Below are positions 32,208-39,515 of a stretch of DNA of 64,000 nucleotides, in pieces. Positions within the stretch are counted from its first letter, which is position 1; the number at the start of each line of letters is the position of its first letter. Under the pieces are notes generated by a model. The model saw nothing but the letters and a program-made list of their open reading frames with translations, was not told the origin of the DNA and searched no databases. The DNA lies in the NCBI GenBank assembly GCA_937995345.1, contig CALKKS010000012.1, positions 62,001-126,000 of the forward strand. Reading direction: 5' to 3'. The stretch comes from an uncultured Collinsella sp. (GTDB taxonomy: Bacteria; Actinomycetota; Coriobacteriia; Coriobacteriales; Coriobacteriaceae). A program made the translations under genes and the position numbers.

Positions 32208-33635
32208 TTAGGCCTCGACGGTGTCCAGGTCAAAACCGAAGTAGCGGACGGAGTTGTTGTAGCTGATGTCGCGCACGATGGTGCCCAGCAGCTCCATGTC
32301 GGCGGGATACTTGCCCTGCTCGACCCACTCGCCGATCACACTGCACAGCACGCGGCGGAAGTACTCGTGACGCGGATAGGACAGGAAAGAACGGGAGTCG
32401 GTGAGCATGCCGACGAAGTTGCCCAGAACGCCCTCGTTGGCAAGGGCCGTGAGCTGCTCGCGCATGCCGACCTCGTTGTCGTTGAACCACCAAGCGGAAC
32501 CGTTCTGGATCTTGCCGGCAGTCGGGGCCTCCTGGAAGCAGCCCATGACGGTGTCTATCATGGTGTTGTCGATGGGGTTCAGGCTGTACAGGATGGTCTT
32601 GGGCAGGCCGCAGGTCTCCTGGATGGAGTTGAGGAAATCCGCGAGCTGGTCGGACGGCGTGTAGTTGGAGATGCAGTCGTAACCGGTATCGGGGCCGAGC
32701 TTGGCGAACATGGCGCGGTTGTTGTCGCGCTTGCAGCCAAAGTGCAGCTGCATGGCCCAACCCAGGCGGACATACTCGCCGGCGACAAACTGCATAAAGG
32801 CGGTCTTGTACTTGAGGACCTCTTCCTCGGTGAGCGGCTCGGCGGCCAGGCCCTTGGCGAAGATGGCCTCGATCTCCTCGGTGGTAGCCGGGACATACAT
32901 GACGTAGTCGAGCGCGTGGTCGGAGGCACGGCAGCCCAGCTCGTGGGCAACGTCGTAGCGCTTGGAGATAGCGGCCTTCATGCCCTCGAAGTCGTTGACC
33001 TCAACACCGGCGACCTCGGAGAGATGCTTGCAGTAGTCGGCGAACTCCTGACCGCGCTCGATGCGCAGGGCGGCATCGGGGCGCATGGCGGGAACAACCT
33101 GAACGTCAAAACTGTCGTCGGCGGCAATCTTCTTGTGCCACTCAAAGCTGTCGGCGGGGTCGTCAGTGGTGCAGATCATGCGGACGTTGGACTGCTTGAT
33201 CAGGTTGCGGCAGGTGAAGCTGGCCTCGGCGAGCTTAGCGTTGGCAAGGTCCCAGACCTCCTGGGCGGTATTGCCGTTGAGGACACCCTCATAGCCAAAG
33301 AAACGCTTGAGCTCCAGGTGGCTCCACTCAAAGACGGGGTTGCCCACGCAACGACCCAGGGTCTCGGCCCACTTCTGGAACTTCTCGCGAGCGGGGGCAT
33401 CGCCGGTGATGAAGCGCTCATCGACGCCGTTGGCGCGCATCAGACGCCACTTGTAGTGGTCGCCGCCCAGCCAAACCTCGGTGATGTTCTCAAAACGCTT
33501 GTCGTCCCAGATCTCCTTGGGAGAAATGTGGCAGTGGTAGTCAACGATGGGCATACCCTCGGCAAAGTTGTGGAACAGCTCCTCGCCGGTTTTGGTGCTC
33601 AGCAGGAAATCCTGATCGTCCATGAAGTTTTTCAT
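32208..33635 (-). CDS. uxaC: glucuronate/galacturonate isomerase
   Basis: 475-residue uronate isomerase of the amidohydrolase superfamily, converting galacturonate to tagaturonate and glucuronate to fructuronate. VDYHCHISPKEI carries the HxH metal site near residue 33, followed by FGYEGVLNGNTAQEVWD, MICTTDDPADS, QLHFGCKRDNN, and LTDSRSFLSYPRHEYFRRVL with the Asp. The start at 33635 follows AAAGGGG; the longer frame crosses the operators. First gene of the uxaCBA operon. Confidence 0.95.
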   Translation of the reverse strand: MKNFMDDQDFLLSTKTGEELFHNFAEGMPIVDYHCHISPKEIWDDKRFENITEVWLGGDHYKWRLMRANGVDERFITGDAPAREKFQKWAETLGRCVGNPVFEWSHLELKRFFGYEGVLNGNTAQEVWDLANAKLAEASFTCRNLIKQSNVRMICTTDDPADSFEWHKKIAADDSFDVQVVPAMRPDAALRIERGQEFADYCKHLSEVAGVEVNDFEGMKAAISKRYDVAHELGCRASDHALDYVMYVPATTEEIEAIFAKGLAAEPLTEEEVLKYKTAFMQFVAGEYVRLGWAMQLHFGCKRDNNRAMFAKLGPDTGYDCISNYTPSDQLADFLNSIQETCGLPKTILYSLNPIDNTMIDTVMGCFQEAPTAGKIQNGSAWWFNDNEVGMREQLTALANEGVLGNFVGMLTDSRSFLSYPRHEYFRRVLCSVIGEWVEQGKYPADMELLGTIVRDISYNNSVRYFGFDLDTVEA

Positions 33636-33687
33636 CAAACAACCCCTTTGTTGGCGGAGCGGGTGCACCGTGCGCCCGTTATCCTCT

Positions 33688-33741
33688 AGGTGAACGTTCA
33701 CTATAGTAGTGCAAAATGGCACGTTAGGTGAACGTTCACCT
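33688..33741. promoter_or_regulatory. two uronate-type operators before uxaC
   Basis: AGGTGAACGTTCACTA (33688-33703) and AGGTGAACGTTCACCT (33726-33741), the latter extended to the 20-bp palindrome TTAGGTGAACGTTCACCTAA. The centres are 38 bp apart. Confidence 0.7.
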
Positions 33742-33969
33742 AACCATCATGGGATGAACGGTAGATTTTGGGGGTTTAACGGTTGTCACAAGGATCGCGC
33801 CGCACATATCGCGGCCCGCAAAGCCATCCAACTATGGGCTCATAGCCTTTCCGTCAGGGTGGGTCCCCACTCGACGTGCATTTTTTGGAGTATTCTGCGG
33901 CGCAAAGTCCCAAATACGGCCCATGGCACCTCATTTGCCCCGTGCGCCGTGCTTGATTGGCACAAAGAA
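33742..33969. other. gene-free stretch between uxaC operators and the lacI terminator
   Basis: No ORF, repeat or clear promoter was recognised here. It is 228 bases within the 461-bp gap between uxaC and lacI. Confidence 0.5.
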
Positions 33970-34004
33970 GGGCCTTTGATGGCAAAATCCGCCACCAAAG
34001 GCCC
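33970..34004 (-). terminator. terminator after the LacI-family gene
   Basis: GGGCCTTTG and CAAAGGCCC arms with inner TGGC/GCCA pairs; the minus strand continues TTCTTTG. Confidence 0.7.
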
Positions 34005-34096
34005 TCAAGGCAGTCGTTATGTCCCTCTCCGAGACTCAACGTTGCTGAATACTCTCAAAAATGCACGCCGCCAGCGGGGGTACCCGCTCAGGCTGG

Positions 34097-35176
34097 TTAG
34101 ATGCCCGCGAGCTTGCAGTAGCGATCGACGTTGCTGGCAAATACCATCTCCACGGCACCCTTTTGCACGGGGTCCGCAGGCGCTTTACCCCACAGCAAGT
34201 AATCGCCGAGCGTCTTGGCACCGCGGTAGGCCAAGCCCACCGGGTCCTTGTAGACGATATTGGTAAATATGCCGTGACGCAGGGCAAGCGCGCTCTCGGG
34301 GAACAGGTCGTTGCCGATTACCATGACCTCGCTCGCTTTATTGGCCGAGACGAGCGCGTCAGCCACCAGCTCAGAACCCACGGCGAACACGCTGCAGATC
34401 AGCTCTGGGGCATCCGGGCCGTTGAGGCGACTGTTGAGCTCGCGCTCGAGTTGCTTGATCTGGGCATGAGCGCCGGTAAGGTCCTCGACCTGCCAGGGGA
34501 CGTTATGCTCGCGCAGGTACGTATGGAAGGCGCGAGCGGTCAGGTAGTGCGAATCGGTATAGGGATCGCCGGCCAAGAGTAGAACGCGGGCATCGGCACC
34601 AGCGGCATGAACCAGGTTGGCCGCCTGCTCGGCCATTAGGCTACCCGCTGTCGAATAATCGGCCAAGCTGGCGCCCAGGCGGTCGAGGTGCGGACGGTCG
34701 CCATCGACGAGCTCAATCGCCACACCCGCCTCGGCAATCTGCTCCAGCAGATGGGTCGCGCGGTCGTCGCCCGGAACGTAAGCGAGCAGGCCGTCGATCT
34801 TCTCGCCCACCTGCAGGCGTTCATCAATCTGCTCGAGCGCATCGGCATAGCCGCCGACGCCAAACTCGACGCGCTCGACGCTAATGCCCTGGTCGATAAC
34901 CTCCTGCTCAAAGCGATTGCAGCCTTCCCACAGGTAGCGATAGAAGTAAGCACCCTCGCGCGATGCGCACGGCAGGCAAAAGGTCAGGTTGATGTCCTTG
35001 CGACGCAGGCTCGAAGCGCTCGTGTTGCGGTGATAACCCATCTCCTCGGCCTTATCGTTAACTTTGGCGCGCACGGACTCGCTCACGCCGGCCTTGCCCG
35101 TCAGGGCTTTGTGCACGGTATTGATGGAAACGCCGAGCTCGGCGGCTATGTCCTTCATGGTTACGCGAGCGCTCAT
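34097..35176 (-). CDS. LacI-family regulator, candidate uronate-regulon repressor
   Basis: 359-residue LacI-type protein. The N-terminal HTH reads VTMKDIAAELGVSINTVHKALTGKAGVSESVRAKV; the recognition helix has NTVHKAL where TVSRAL is common. The hinge (NTSASSLRRK) leads to a periplasmic-binding-like effector domain with DGLLAYVPGD, DYSTAGSLMAEQAA and VMVIGNDLFPES. It lies next to uxaC and is the only LacI gene in the pectin locus, so it probably binds the nine GTGAACGTTCAC-type sites, with KDG or galacturonate as inducer. No copy of that site stands directly before its own gene. Binding is inferred from proximity. Confidence 0.85.
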   Translation of the reverse strand: MSARVTMKDIAAELGVSINTVHKALTGKAGVSESVRAKVNDKAEEMGYHRNTSASSLRRKDINLTFCLPCASREGAYFYRYLWEGCNRFEQEVIDQGISVERVEFGVGGYADALEQIDERLQVGEKIDGLLAYVPGDDRATHLLEQIAEAGVAIELVDGDRPHLDRLGASLADYSTAGSLMAEQAANLVHAAGADARVLLLAGDPYTDSHYLTARAFHTYLREHNVPWQVEDLTGAHAQIKQLERELNSRLNGPDAPELICSVFAVGSELVADALVSANKASEVMVIGNDLFPESALALRHGIFTNIVYKDPVGLAYRGAKTLGDYLLWGKAPADPVQKGAVEMVFASNVDRYCKLAGI

Positions 35177-35273
35177 GGGGTTACTCCGTTATAGATAAGT
35201 TGCCAATTAACAGTACAGGTAACGATACCCCAAAATGACTCTTCAACTCGCCGCGCTCTCCCCCAAATGTGCA

Positions 35274-35307
35274 AAGCGCCCCGCGAACGGATGCTCGCGA
35301 GGCGCTT
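35274..35307 (-). terminator. terminator after the FeoB-associated small protein gene
   Basis: AAGCGCC and GGCGCTT outer arms plus CGCG inner arms; the minus strand continues TTTG. Confidence 0.7.
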
Positions 35308-35321
35308 GGGTGCCTGGACCT

Positions 35322-35522
35322 TTATTTGATGCCGCGGCCCAAGTCTTCGGCAATTTTGTCCACGCCCTTAAGTGCGGCGCACGTCTTTTTGTTGGAGCAA
35401 TGCCCCGTGCAAACGCCGCCCTGGGCGCAGTCGGCGCAGGTGCCCTTGCGGTAAATGCGCACGCACACGGCGACAAACGCAATGCCGATAACAGCCAGTA
35501 CAACAATATCGATAGGTGCCAT
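35322..35522 (-). CDS. FeoB-associated Cys-rich membrane protein
   Basis: 66-residue protein with one N-terminal membrane helix (IDIVVLAVIGIAFVAVCVRIY) and a short Cys-rich tail (CADCAQGGVCTGHCSNKKTC). This layout is the FeoB-associated small-protein family, often placed directly after feoB. GAGGAGGC precedes the start. A feoB terminator lies between the two genes, so a separate promoter or read-through is needed. Its molecular role is not established. Confidence 0.85.
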   Translation of the reverse strand: MAPIDIVVLAVIGIAFVAVCVRIYRKGTCADCAQGGVCTGHCSNKKTCAALKGVDKIAEDLGRGIK

Positions 35523-35635
35523 AGCAAGCCTCCTCTAGTTAACCATCATTTACTTTACCCCATTCTCCACCTACCTAAAAGAGACAGGTTTATTTTGGTC
35601 GGTTTTATCTGCGGAAACGCCATATCTCCCCCACC

Positions 35636-35667
35636 AAAAAGCCCGAGTGTCGCTGGGACACCCGGGC
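35636..35667 (-). terminator. terminator after feoB
   Basis: GCCCG-GTGT and ACAC-CGGGC arms followed by TTTTT on the minus strand. Confidence 0.85.
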
Positions 35668-35697
35668 TCGTGGAAAGGGGCTAATCCTTATTCGGAC

Positions 35698-38025
35698 TTA
35701 AGCGGAAACTGCGGCGGAAGCAGCGTTGGTCTCGTCCTCGTCGGTCCAGGCATGCCTAGGCATGGGACGGAAGATCTGGAAGAGCATCGCAACCAGCAGA
35801 ACGATGGCTACAACCGTCCAAATACCAAACTGGCCAAGGACAAGCAGGTTGTAGAACTGGTTGATGAACAGGCCGATCACCCAAGCAAAGGCGCACTCGT
35901 AGCCGATGGCAATCGCAGTCCACTTGCCAGAGTCCATCTGGTTGCGGATAGTGCCCATGGCGGCAAAGCACGGGGCGCACAGCAGGTTGAAAGCGCCAAA
36001 GGCAACGCAGGCGCCCATAGTCGGGAACATGCCGGCAAACGCGGTCCACAGGCTCGGGTCGGTCTCGGCGGCGTCGGCAACGGACAGCAGCGAGCCGGCG
36101 GTAGCGACAACGTTCTCCTTGGCAACGAGGCCCGAGACGGTCAGTGCGGTGGCCTGCCAGGTGCTAAAGCCGAGCGGGGCGAAGATCCAGGCAACCAGGT
36201 TGCCGAGCATGGCGAGCACGGAGTAGTCCATGAACTCCTCGGGGATGCCGTCCATCGCGGGCAGGAAGCCAAAGGAACCGTTGTAGCTACCAAAGTTGGA
36301 GAGGAACCAAACAACGACGGTGGACGCGAAGATGACCGTGCCGGCCTTCTTGATAAAGGCCCAGCAGCGCTCCCACACGTGCAGCGCCCAAGAGCGGATC
36401 GCCGGGAAGTGGTAGGCGGGAAGCTCCATAACAAACGGTGTCGGGCGACCGGCGAAGAGCTTGGTCTTCTTGAGCATGAGGCCCGAGGCGATGACGGCAA
36501 ACACGCCCAGGAAGTAGAAGAGCGGGCTGATCCACGCGGCGGTGGTGGAAGAGTCGCCGATGATGGAACCCATAAGCAGGGCGATGATCGGCAGCTTAGC
36601 GCCACAGGGGATGAACGTGGTCGTCATGACCGTCATACGGCGGTCCTTCTCGTTCTCGATGGTCTTGGTGGCCATGACGCCGGGAACGCCGCAGCCCGAG
36701 GACACGAGCATGGGGATAAAGGACTTACCGGACAGGCCAAAGCGGCGGAACACGCGGTCCATAATAAAGGCGACACGGGCCATGTAGCCGCAGTCCTCCA
36801 GGAAGGACAGCATCACAAAGAGCAGGAACATCTGCGGAACGAAGCCGAAGATGGCGCCTAAGCCGCCAACGATACCGTCGCAGACCAGCGAATCGACCAG
36901 GCCACCGTCCTCGGTGCCGCCCGCCACAAGGGCGTCGTGCACCACGGTGGTAATACCCGGGACATAGGGGCCGTACTGTGCCGGGTCGACCGAGTCGGCA
37001 TTGTCGCCCGCAGCCTCGACGGCCGCGTCGTAGGCATCGCGGCCCTGACCGAGCACGTACCAGCCGTCGGTACCGAAGAGCTGGTCGTTGGTGAAGTCAG
37101 TCACCGTACCGCCCAAGGTGGAAACGGCGATGTAGTACACGCAGAACATGATGACCACAAAGATCGGCAGGCCCAGGATACGGTTGGTAACCACACGGTC
37201 AATCTTCTCGGAAGTGCTCATCTTGGCCGGAGCCTTGGTGAGGCATTCGTCGATGATGTGGGCAATCACGCCATATCGTTCACCGGTGATGATGGACTCG
37301 GCATCGTCGTCGCAGTCCTGCTCGCACTGGGCGACCAGCTGCTCCACGCGAGCGGCCTTCTCCTTAGTGAGGTTGATGAGCTTGCAGGCGTCCGCGTCGC
37401 GCTCGAACAGCTTGACGGCGTAGTAGCGACGCTTGTTGGCGGAAACGCTCGCCGGCAGGTTGTTCTCGATGTGGTCCAGAACGTCCTCGATGGAAGAGTC
37501 GAACTTGTGCTCCGGCACCTGGCCCTTGGAAGCAGCGGACTTCTTGACCTGCTCGAACAGCTCCTTGATGCCCTTGTTCTTAAGGGCCGAGATCATCATG
37601 ACCGGACAGCCGAGCTTCTTGGACAGCTTGGCGGTGTCGATCTTGTCGCCGTTCTTCTCGACCAAGTCGGCCATGTTGAGGGCGACGACTACGGGCAGGC
37701 CGGTCTCGATAACCTGAAGCGCCAGATACAGGTTGCGCTCGAGGTTGGTGGCATCGACCACCTGGACAACGACATCGGGCTCGCCGCTCATGAGGTAGTC
37801 GCGCGAGCACTGCTCCTCGGGGCTGTAGGGGGAAAGCGAGTAGATGCCGGGGAGGTCCGTAATCGTGACGCTCTTGTCGCTCAGGAGCTTGGCTTCCTTT
37901 TTCTCAACCGTGACGCCCGGCCAGTTGCCAACGTAGCCGTTGGCGCCGGTGATCAGGTTGAAAAGCGTGGTCTTGCCGCAGTTGGGGTTACCCGCCAGCG
38001 CGACATGGATCTGAGAATCCGCCAT
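35698..38025 (-). CDS. feoB: ferrous iron transporter FeoB
   Basis: 775-residue membrane GTPase-transporter. The N-terminal G domain has GNPNCGKTT (G1), TVEKKE (G2), DLPGIYSLSPYSPEE (G3) and NMAD (G4), followed by a helical GDI-type spacer. About eight membrane segments form two Gate motifs (CGAKLPIIALLMG with its Cys, and GSLLSVADA region). It imports Fe2+ across the cytoplasmic membrane. Two feoA genes precede it and a Cys-rich partner follows. The 123-bp gap before it holds a palindrome at 38100-38123. Confidence 0.97.
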   Translation of the reverse strand: MADSQIHVALAGNPNCGKTTLFNLITGANGYVGNWPGVTVEKKEAKLLSDKSVTITDLPGIYSLSPYSPEEQCSRDYLMSGEPDVVVQVVDATNLERNLYLALQVIETGLPVVVALNMADLVEKNGDKIDTAKLSKKLGCPVMMISALKNKGIKELFEQVKKSAASKGQVPEHKFDSSIEDVLDHIENNLPASVSANKRRYYAVKLFERDADACKLINLTKEKAARVEQLVAQCEQDCDDDAESIITGERYGVIAHIIDECLTKAPAKMSTSEKIDRVVTNRILGLPIFVVIMFCVYYIAVSTLGGTVTDFTNDQLFGTDGWYVLGQGRDAYDAAVEAAGDNADSVDPAQYGPYVPGITTVVHDALVAGGTEDGGLVDSLVCDGIVGGLGAIFGFVPQMFLLFVMLSFLEDCGYMARVAFIMDRVFRRFGLSGKSFIPMLVSSGCGVPGVMATKTIENEKDRRMTVMTTTFIPCGAKLPIIALLMGSIIGDSSTTAAWISPLFYFLGVFAVIASGLMLKKTKLFAGRPTPFVMELPAYHFPAIRSWALHVWERCWAFIKKAGTVIFASTVVVWFLSNFGSYNGSFGFLPAMDGIPEEFMDYSVLAMLGNLVAWIFAPLGFSTWQATALTVSGLVAKENVVATAGSLLSVADAAETDPSLWTAFAGMFPTMGACVAFGAFNLLCAPCFAAMGTIRNQMDSGKWTAIAIGYECAFAWVIGLFINQFYNLLVLGQFGIWTVVAIVLLVAMLFQIFRPMPRHAWTDEDETNAASAAVSA

Positions 38026-38099
38026 TCAATCCTTCTTCCTTGTGTGCCCGCGCTGCTTTCTCCGCGCGAGCTGGATAATGTGCTTCAAAGTTGCTGCAT

Positions 38100-38123
38100 T
38101 AAGTTAGAAAAACCTAACTTTAT
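38100..38123. promoter_or_regulatory. AAGTTAG/CTAACTT palindrome before feoB
   Basis: TTAAGTTAG, five bases, CCTAACTTTA. The form resembles DtxR/IdeR-type metal boxes (TTAGG...CCTAA). It could give feoB an iron-responsive promoter of its own. Confidence 0.45.
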
Positions 38124-38148
38124 CTGCAGAAATATACGCCACGAGTCC

Positions 38149-38370
38149 TTACTGGACCTCGACGACGGCCGCCTCCTCCTTGCGGATAGAAAGCTCGTAG
38201 CCGCGCACGTTGATCTCGACCGGATCTCCGAGCGGTGCAACCTTTACGACCTTGAACGAAGTGCCCTTGATGAGCCCCAGGTCCATAAGGTGACGGCGAA
38301 GTGCGCCCTCACCGTGAAGCTTGACGATGGTAGAGCTCTCGCCCACCTTAACGTCACCCAACGTCTTCAT
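38149..38370 (-). CDS. feoA: FeoA domain protein
   Basis: 73-residue SH3-like FeoA protein (RRHLMDLGLIKGTSFKVVKVAPLGDPVEINVRGYELSIRKEEA), the cytosolic partner of FeoB. The RBS GAAAGGGGG is 8 bases upstream. It lies between the second FeoA gene and feoB. Confidence 0.93.
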   Translation of the reverse strand: MKTLGDVKVGESSTIVKLHGEGALRRHLMDLGLIKGTSFKVVKVAPLGDPVEINVRGYELSIRKEEAAVVEVQ

Positions 38371-38409
38371 ATTCTTTTCCCCCTTTCAGCTTTTTTGGAA
38401 TGCTGCGAA

Positions 38410-38652
38410 CTAACCGACGGTCATGATGTGCATGGCGACCTTGGTATCGATACCAAAGCGTGCGCCCAGCACGGTGACGATGATATTGGCGCCACTCGAG
38501 CTCACTACGTGAACCTCGCTGCCCTCGACAAAGCCGAGGTCCTTGAGGTGGTGCTTCATGTCCTCATTGCCCTTTACACGAGACACGTGCACGGTTTCGC
38601 CCGCTTTCACCATCGAAAGCGGCATGGCCGGCATCTGCGGTCCGCAAGACAT
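38410..38652 (-). CDS. feoA: FeoA domain protein (second copy)
   Basis: 80-residue FeoA protein (MKHHLKDLGFVEGSEVHVVSSSGANIIVTVLGARFGIDTKVAMHIMTV). It has an N-terminal extension with MSCGPQMPAMPLSM. AGGAGC precedes the start. Two tandem, diverged FeoA proteins before FeoB is a common arrangement in anaerobes. First gene of the feo operon. Confidence 0.92.
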   Translation of the reverse strand: MSCGPQMPAMPLSMVKAGETVHVSRVKGNEDMKHHLKDLGFVEGSEVHVVSSSGANIIVTVLGARFGIDTKVAMHIMTVG

Positions 38653-38695
38653 GAGTGTGCTCCTAACGTCAGTTCGTCCTCAACATCGACGCAGC

Positions 38696-38749
38696 AAAAG
38701 TTAACCACGTCTATGTTCGCTACAGTAAACTAGCACGTGGTTAACTTTT
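38696..38749. promoter_or_regulatory. 15-bp inverted repeat in the feo promoter
   Basis: AAAAGTTAACCACGT (38696-38710) and ACGTGGTTAACTTTT (38735-38749) are perfect inverted copies 24 bases apart, upstream of the first feoA. The spacing suggests two operator sites or a hairpin rather than one dimer site. An iron regulator is the likely ligand. Confidence 0.5.
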
Positions 38750-38796
38750 TGGAAAGGGTCCCCATTTAGATTTCGAAAAAGTTTCCTATACGAAAC

Positions 38797-38832
38797 AAAA
38801 AGGCGCGGCAAAGAGCTGTCCTTTGCCGCGCC
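38797..38832 (-). terminator. terminator after the HPr gene
   Basis: GGCGCGGCAAAG and CTTTGCCGCGCC, perfect 12-bp stem, followed by TTTTTG on the minus strand. Confidence 0.92.
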
Positions 38833-38841
38833 CTGTCATGC

Positions 38842-39090
38842 TTAGAGCGAGAGGTTTCTGATCGACGTGACGCACGAGGCCTCGTCCACGCCCGAAACGC
38901 GGAACACGATGTCCTCGCCGCATTCGCCGTAGAGCGCCATGAGCCCCATCACATCGCGACCGTCGGTATGGCGCTCGCCGATGCTGACCGACACGTCGCT
39001 ACGATGCTTGGCAATAATGTCATAGAGCAGCGCAACCGGGCGGGCATGTAGTCCCAACGGATCTTTAATCGTCTTTGTAAACTCGACCAT
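38842..39090 (-). CDS. ptsH: HPr-family phosphocarrier with Asp at position 46
   Basis: 82-residue HPr. DPLGLHARPVALL places the phosphorylated His at 15, as in other HPr proteins. The helix-2 region reads GRDVMGLMAL, aligning with the KSIMGVMSL of Bacillus HPr, so the regulatory Ser 46 is replaced by Asp 46. In Bacillus, Asp at this position mimics the Ser-phosphorylated form. No ptsI lies next to it, so it may be the general HPr or a specialised paralogue. The start at 39090 follows GGAGGGG; the longer frame is rejected. Confidence 0.88.
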   Translation of the reverse strand: MVEFTKTIKDPLGLHARPVALLYDIIAKHRSDVSVSIGERHTDGRDVMGLMALYGECGEDIVFRVSGVDEASCVTSIRNLSL

Positions 39091-39193
39091 GTCCCCTCCC
39101 GCGGCATCGCACATTCGGCCGGCAAACCCAGCCACGTGGTAGTTATTGTAGCGTTAGATGCTTGTTGAGAGCTCCTCTGAACACCTCGTGGGC

Positions 39194-39405
39194 AAAAAGT
39201 GGCAAATATGAGTACTGTCACCAATTTAGTAGCAGCAAAATCGAGAGCAAATTGCCTACTTTAAGCGACCGATTCGAAGAGGTTGAAAGCCGTCAAACGC
39301 TCTTTAAAGGGGGTTAGATAAATTGATTATGAGCCCGTTTTCGCTCAGAACAGGCCGAAAAATATGACACCTCTTTTGCAACAGTACTCATATTTGGCAT
39401 TTTTT
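39194..39405. mobile_element. 212-bp MITE-like element with 25-bp terminal inverted repeats
   Basis: 39194-39218 and the reverse complement of 39381-39405 match at 23 of 25 bases, including the perfect 15-mer AAATATGAGTACTGT. The interior is AT-richer than its surroundings and has no credible ORF. It fills most of the 425-bp gap between the HPr and permease genes. Confidence 0.6.
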
Positions 39406-39440
39406 GACCACGGGGTCCAAAACCATGCCCCAAAACACAA

Positions 39441-39468
39441 AAGGAGGGGCCTCGTAAGGCCCCTCCTT
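39441..39468 (-). terminator. terminator after the APC permease gene
   Basis: AAGGAGGGGCCT and AGGCCCCTCCTT, perfect 12-bp stem with a 4-base loop; TTTTGTGTTTT follows on the minus strand. Confidence 0.88.
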
Positions 39469-39515
39469 AGGAAAGGGAATCGATTTATTCCACAGCCGTA
39501 GATTAATCCTAGCCG

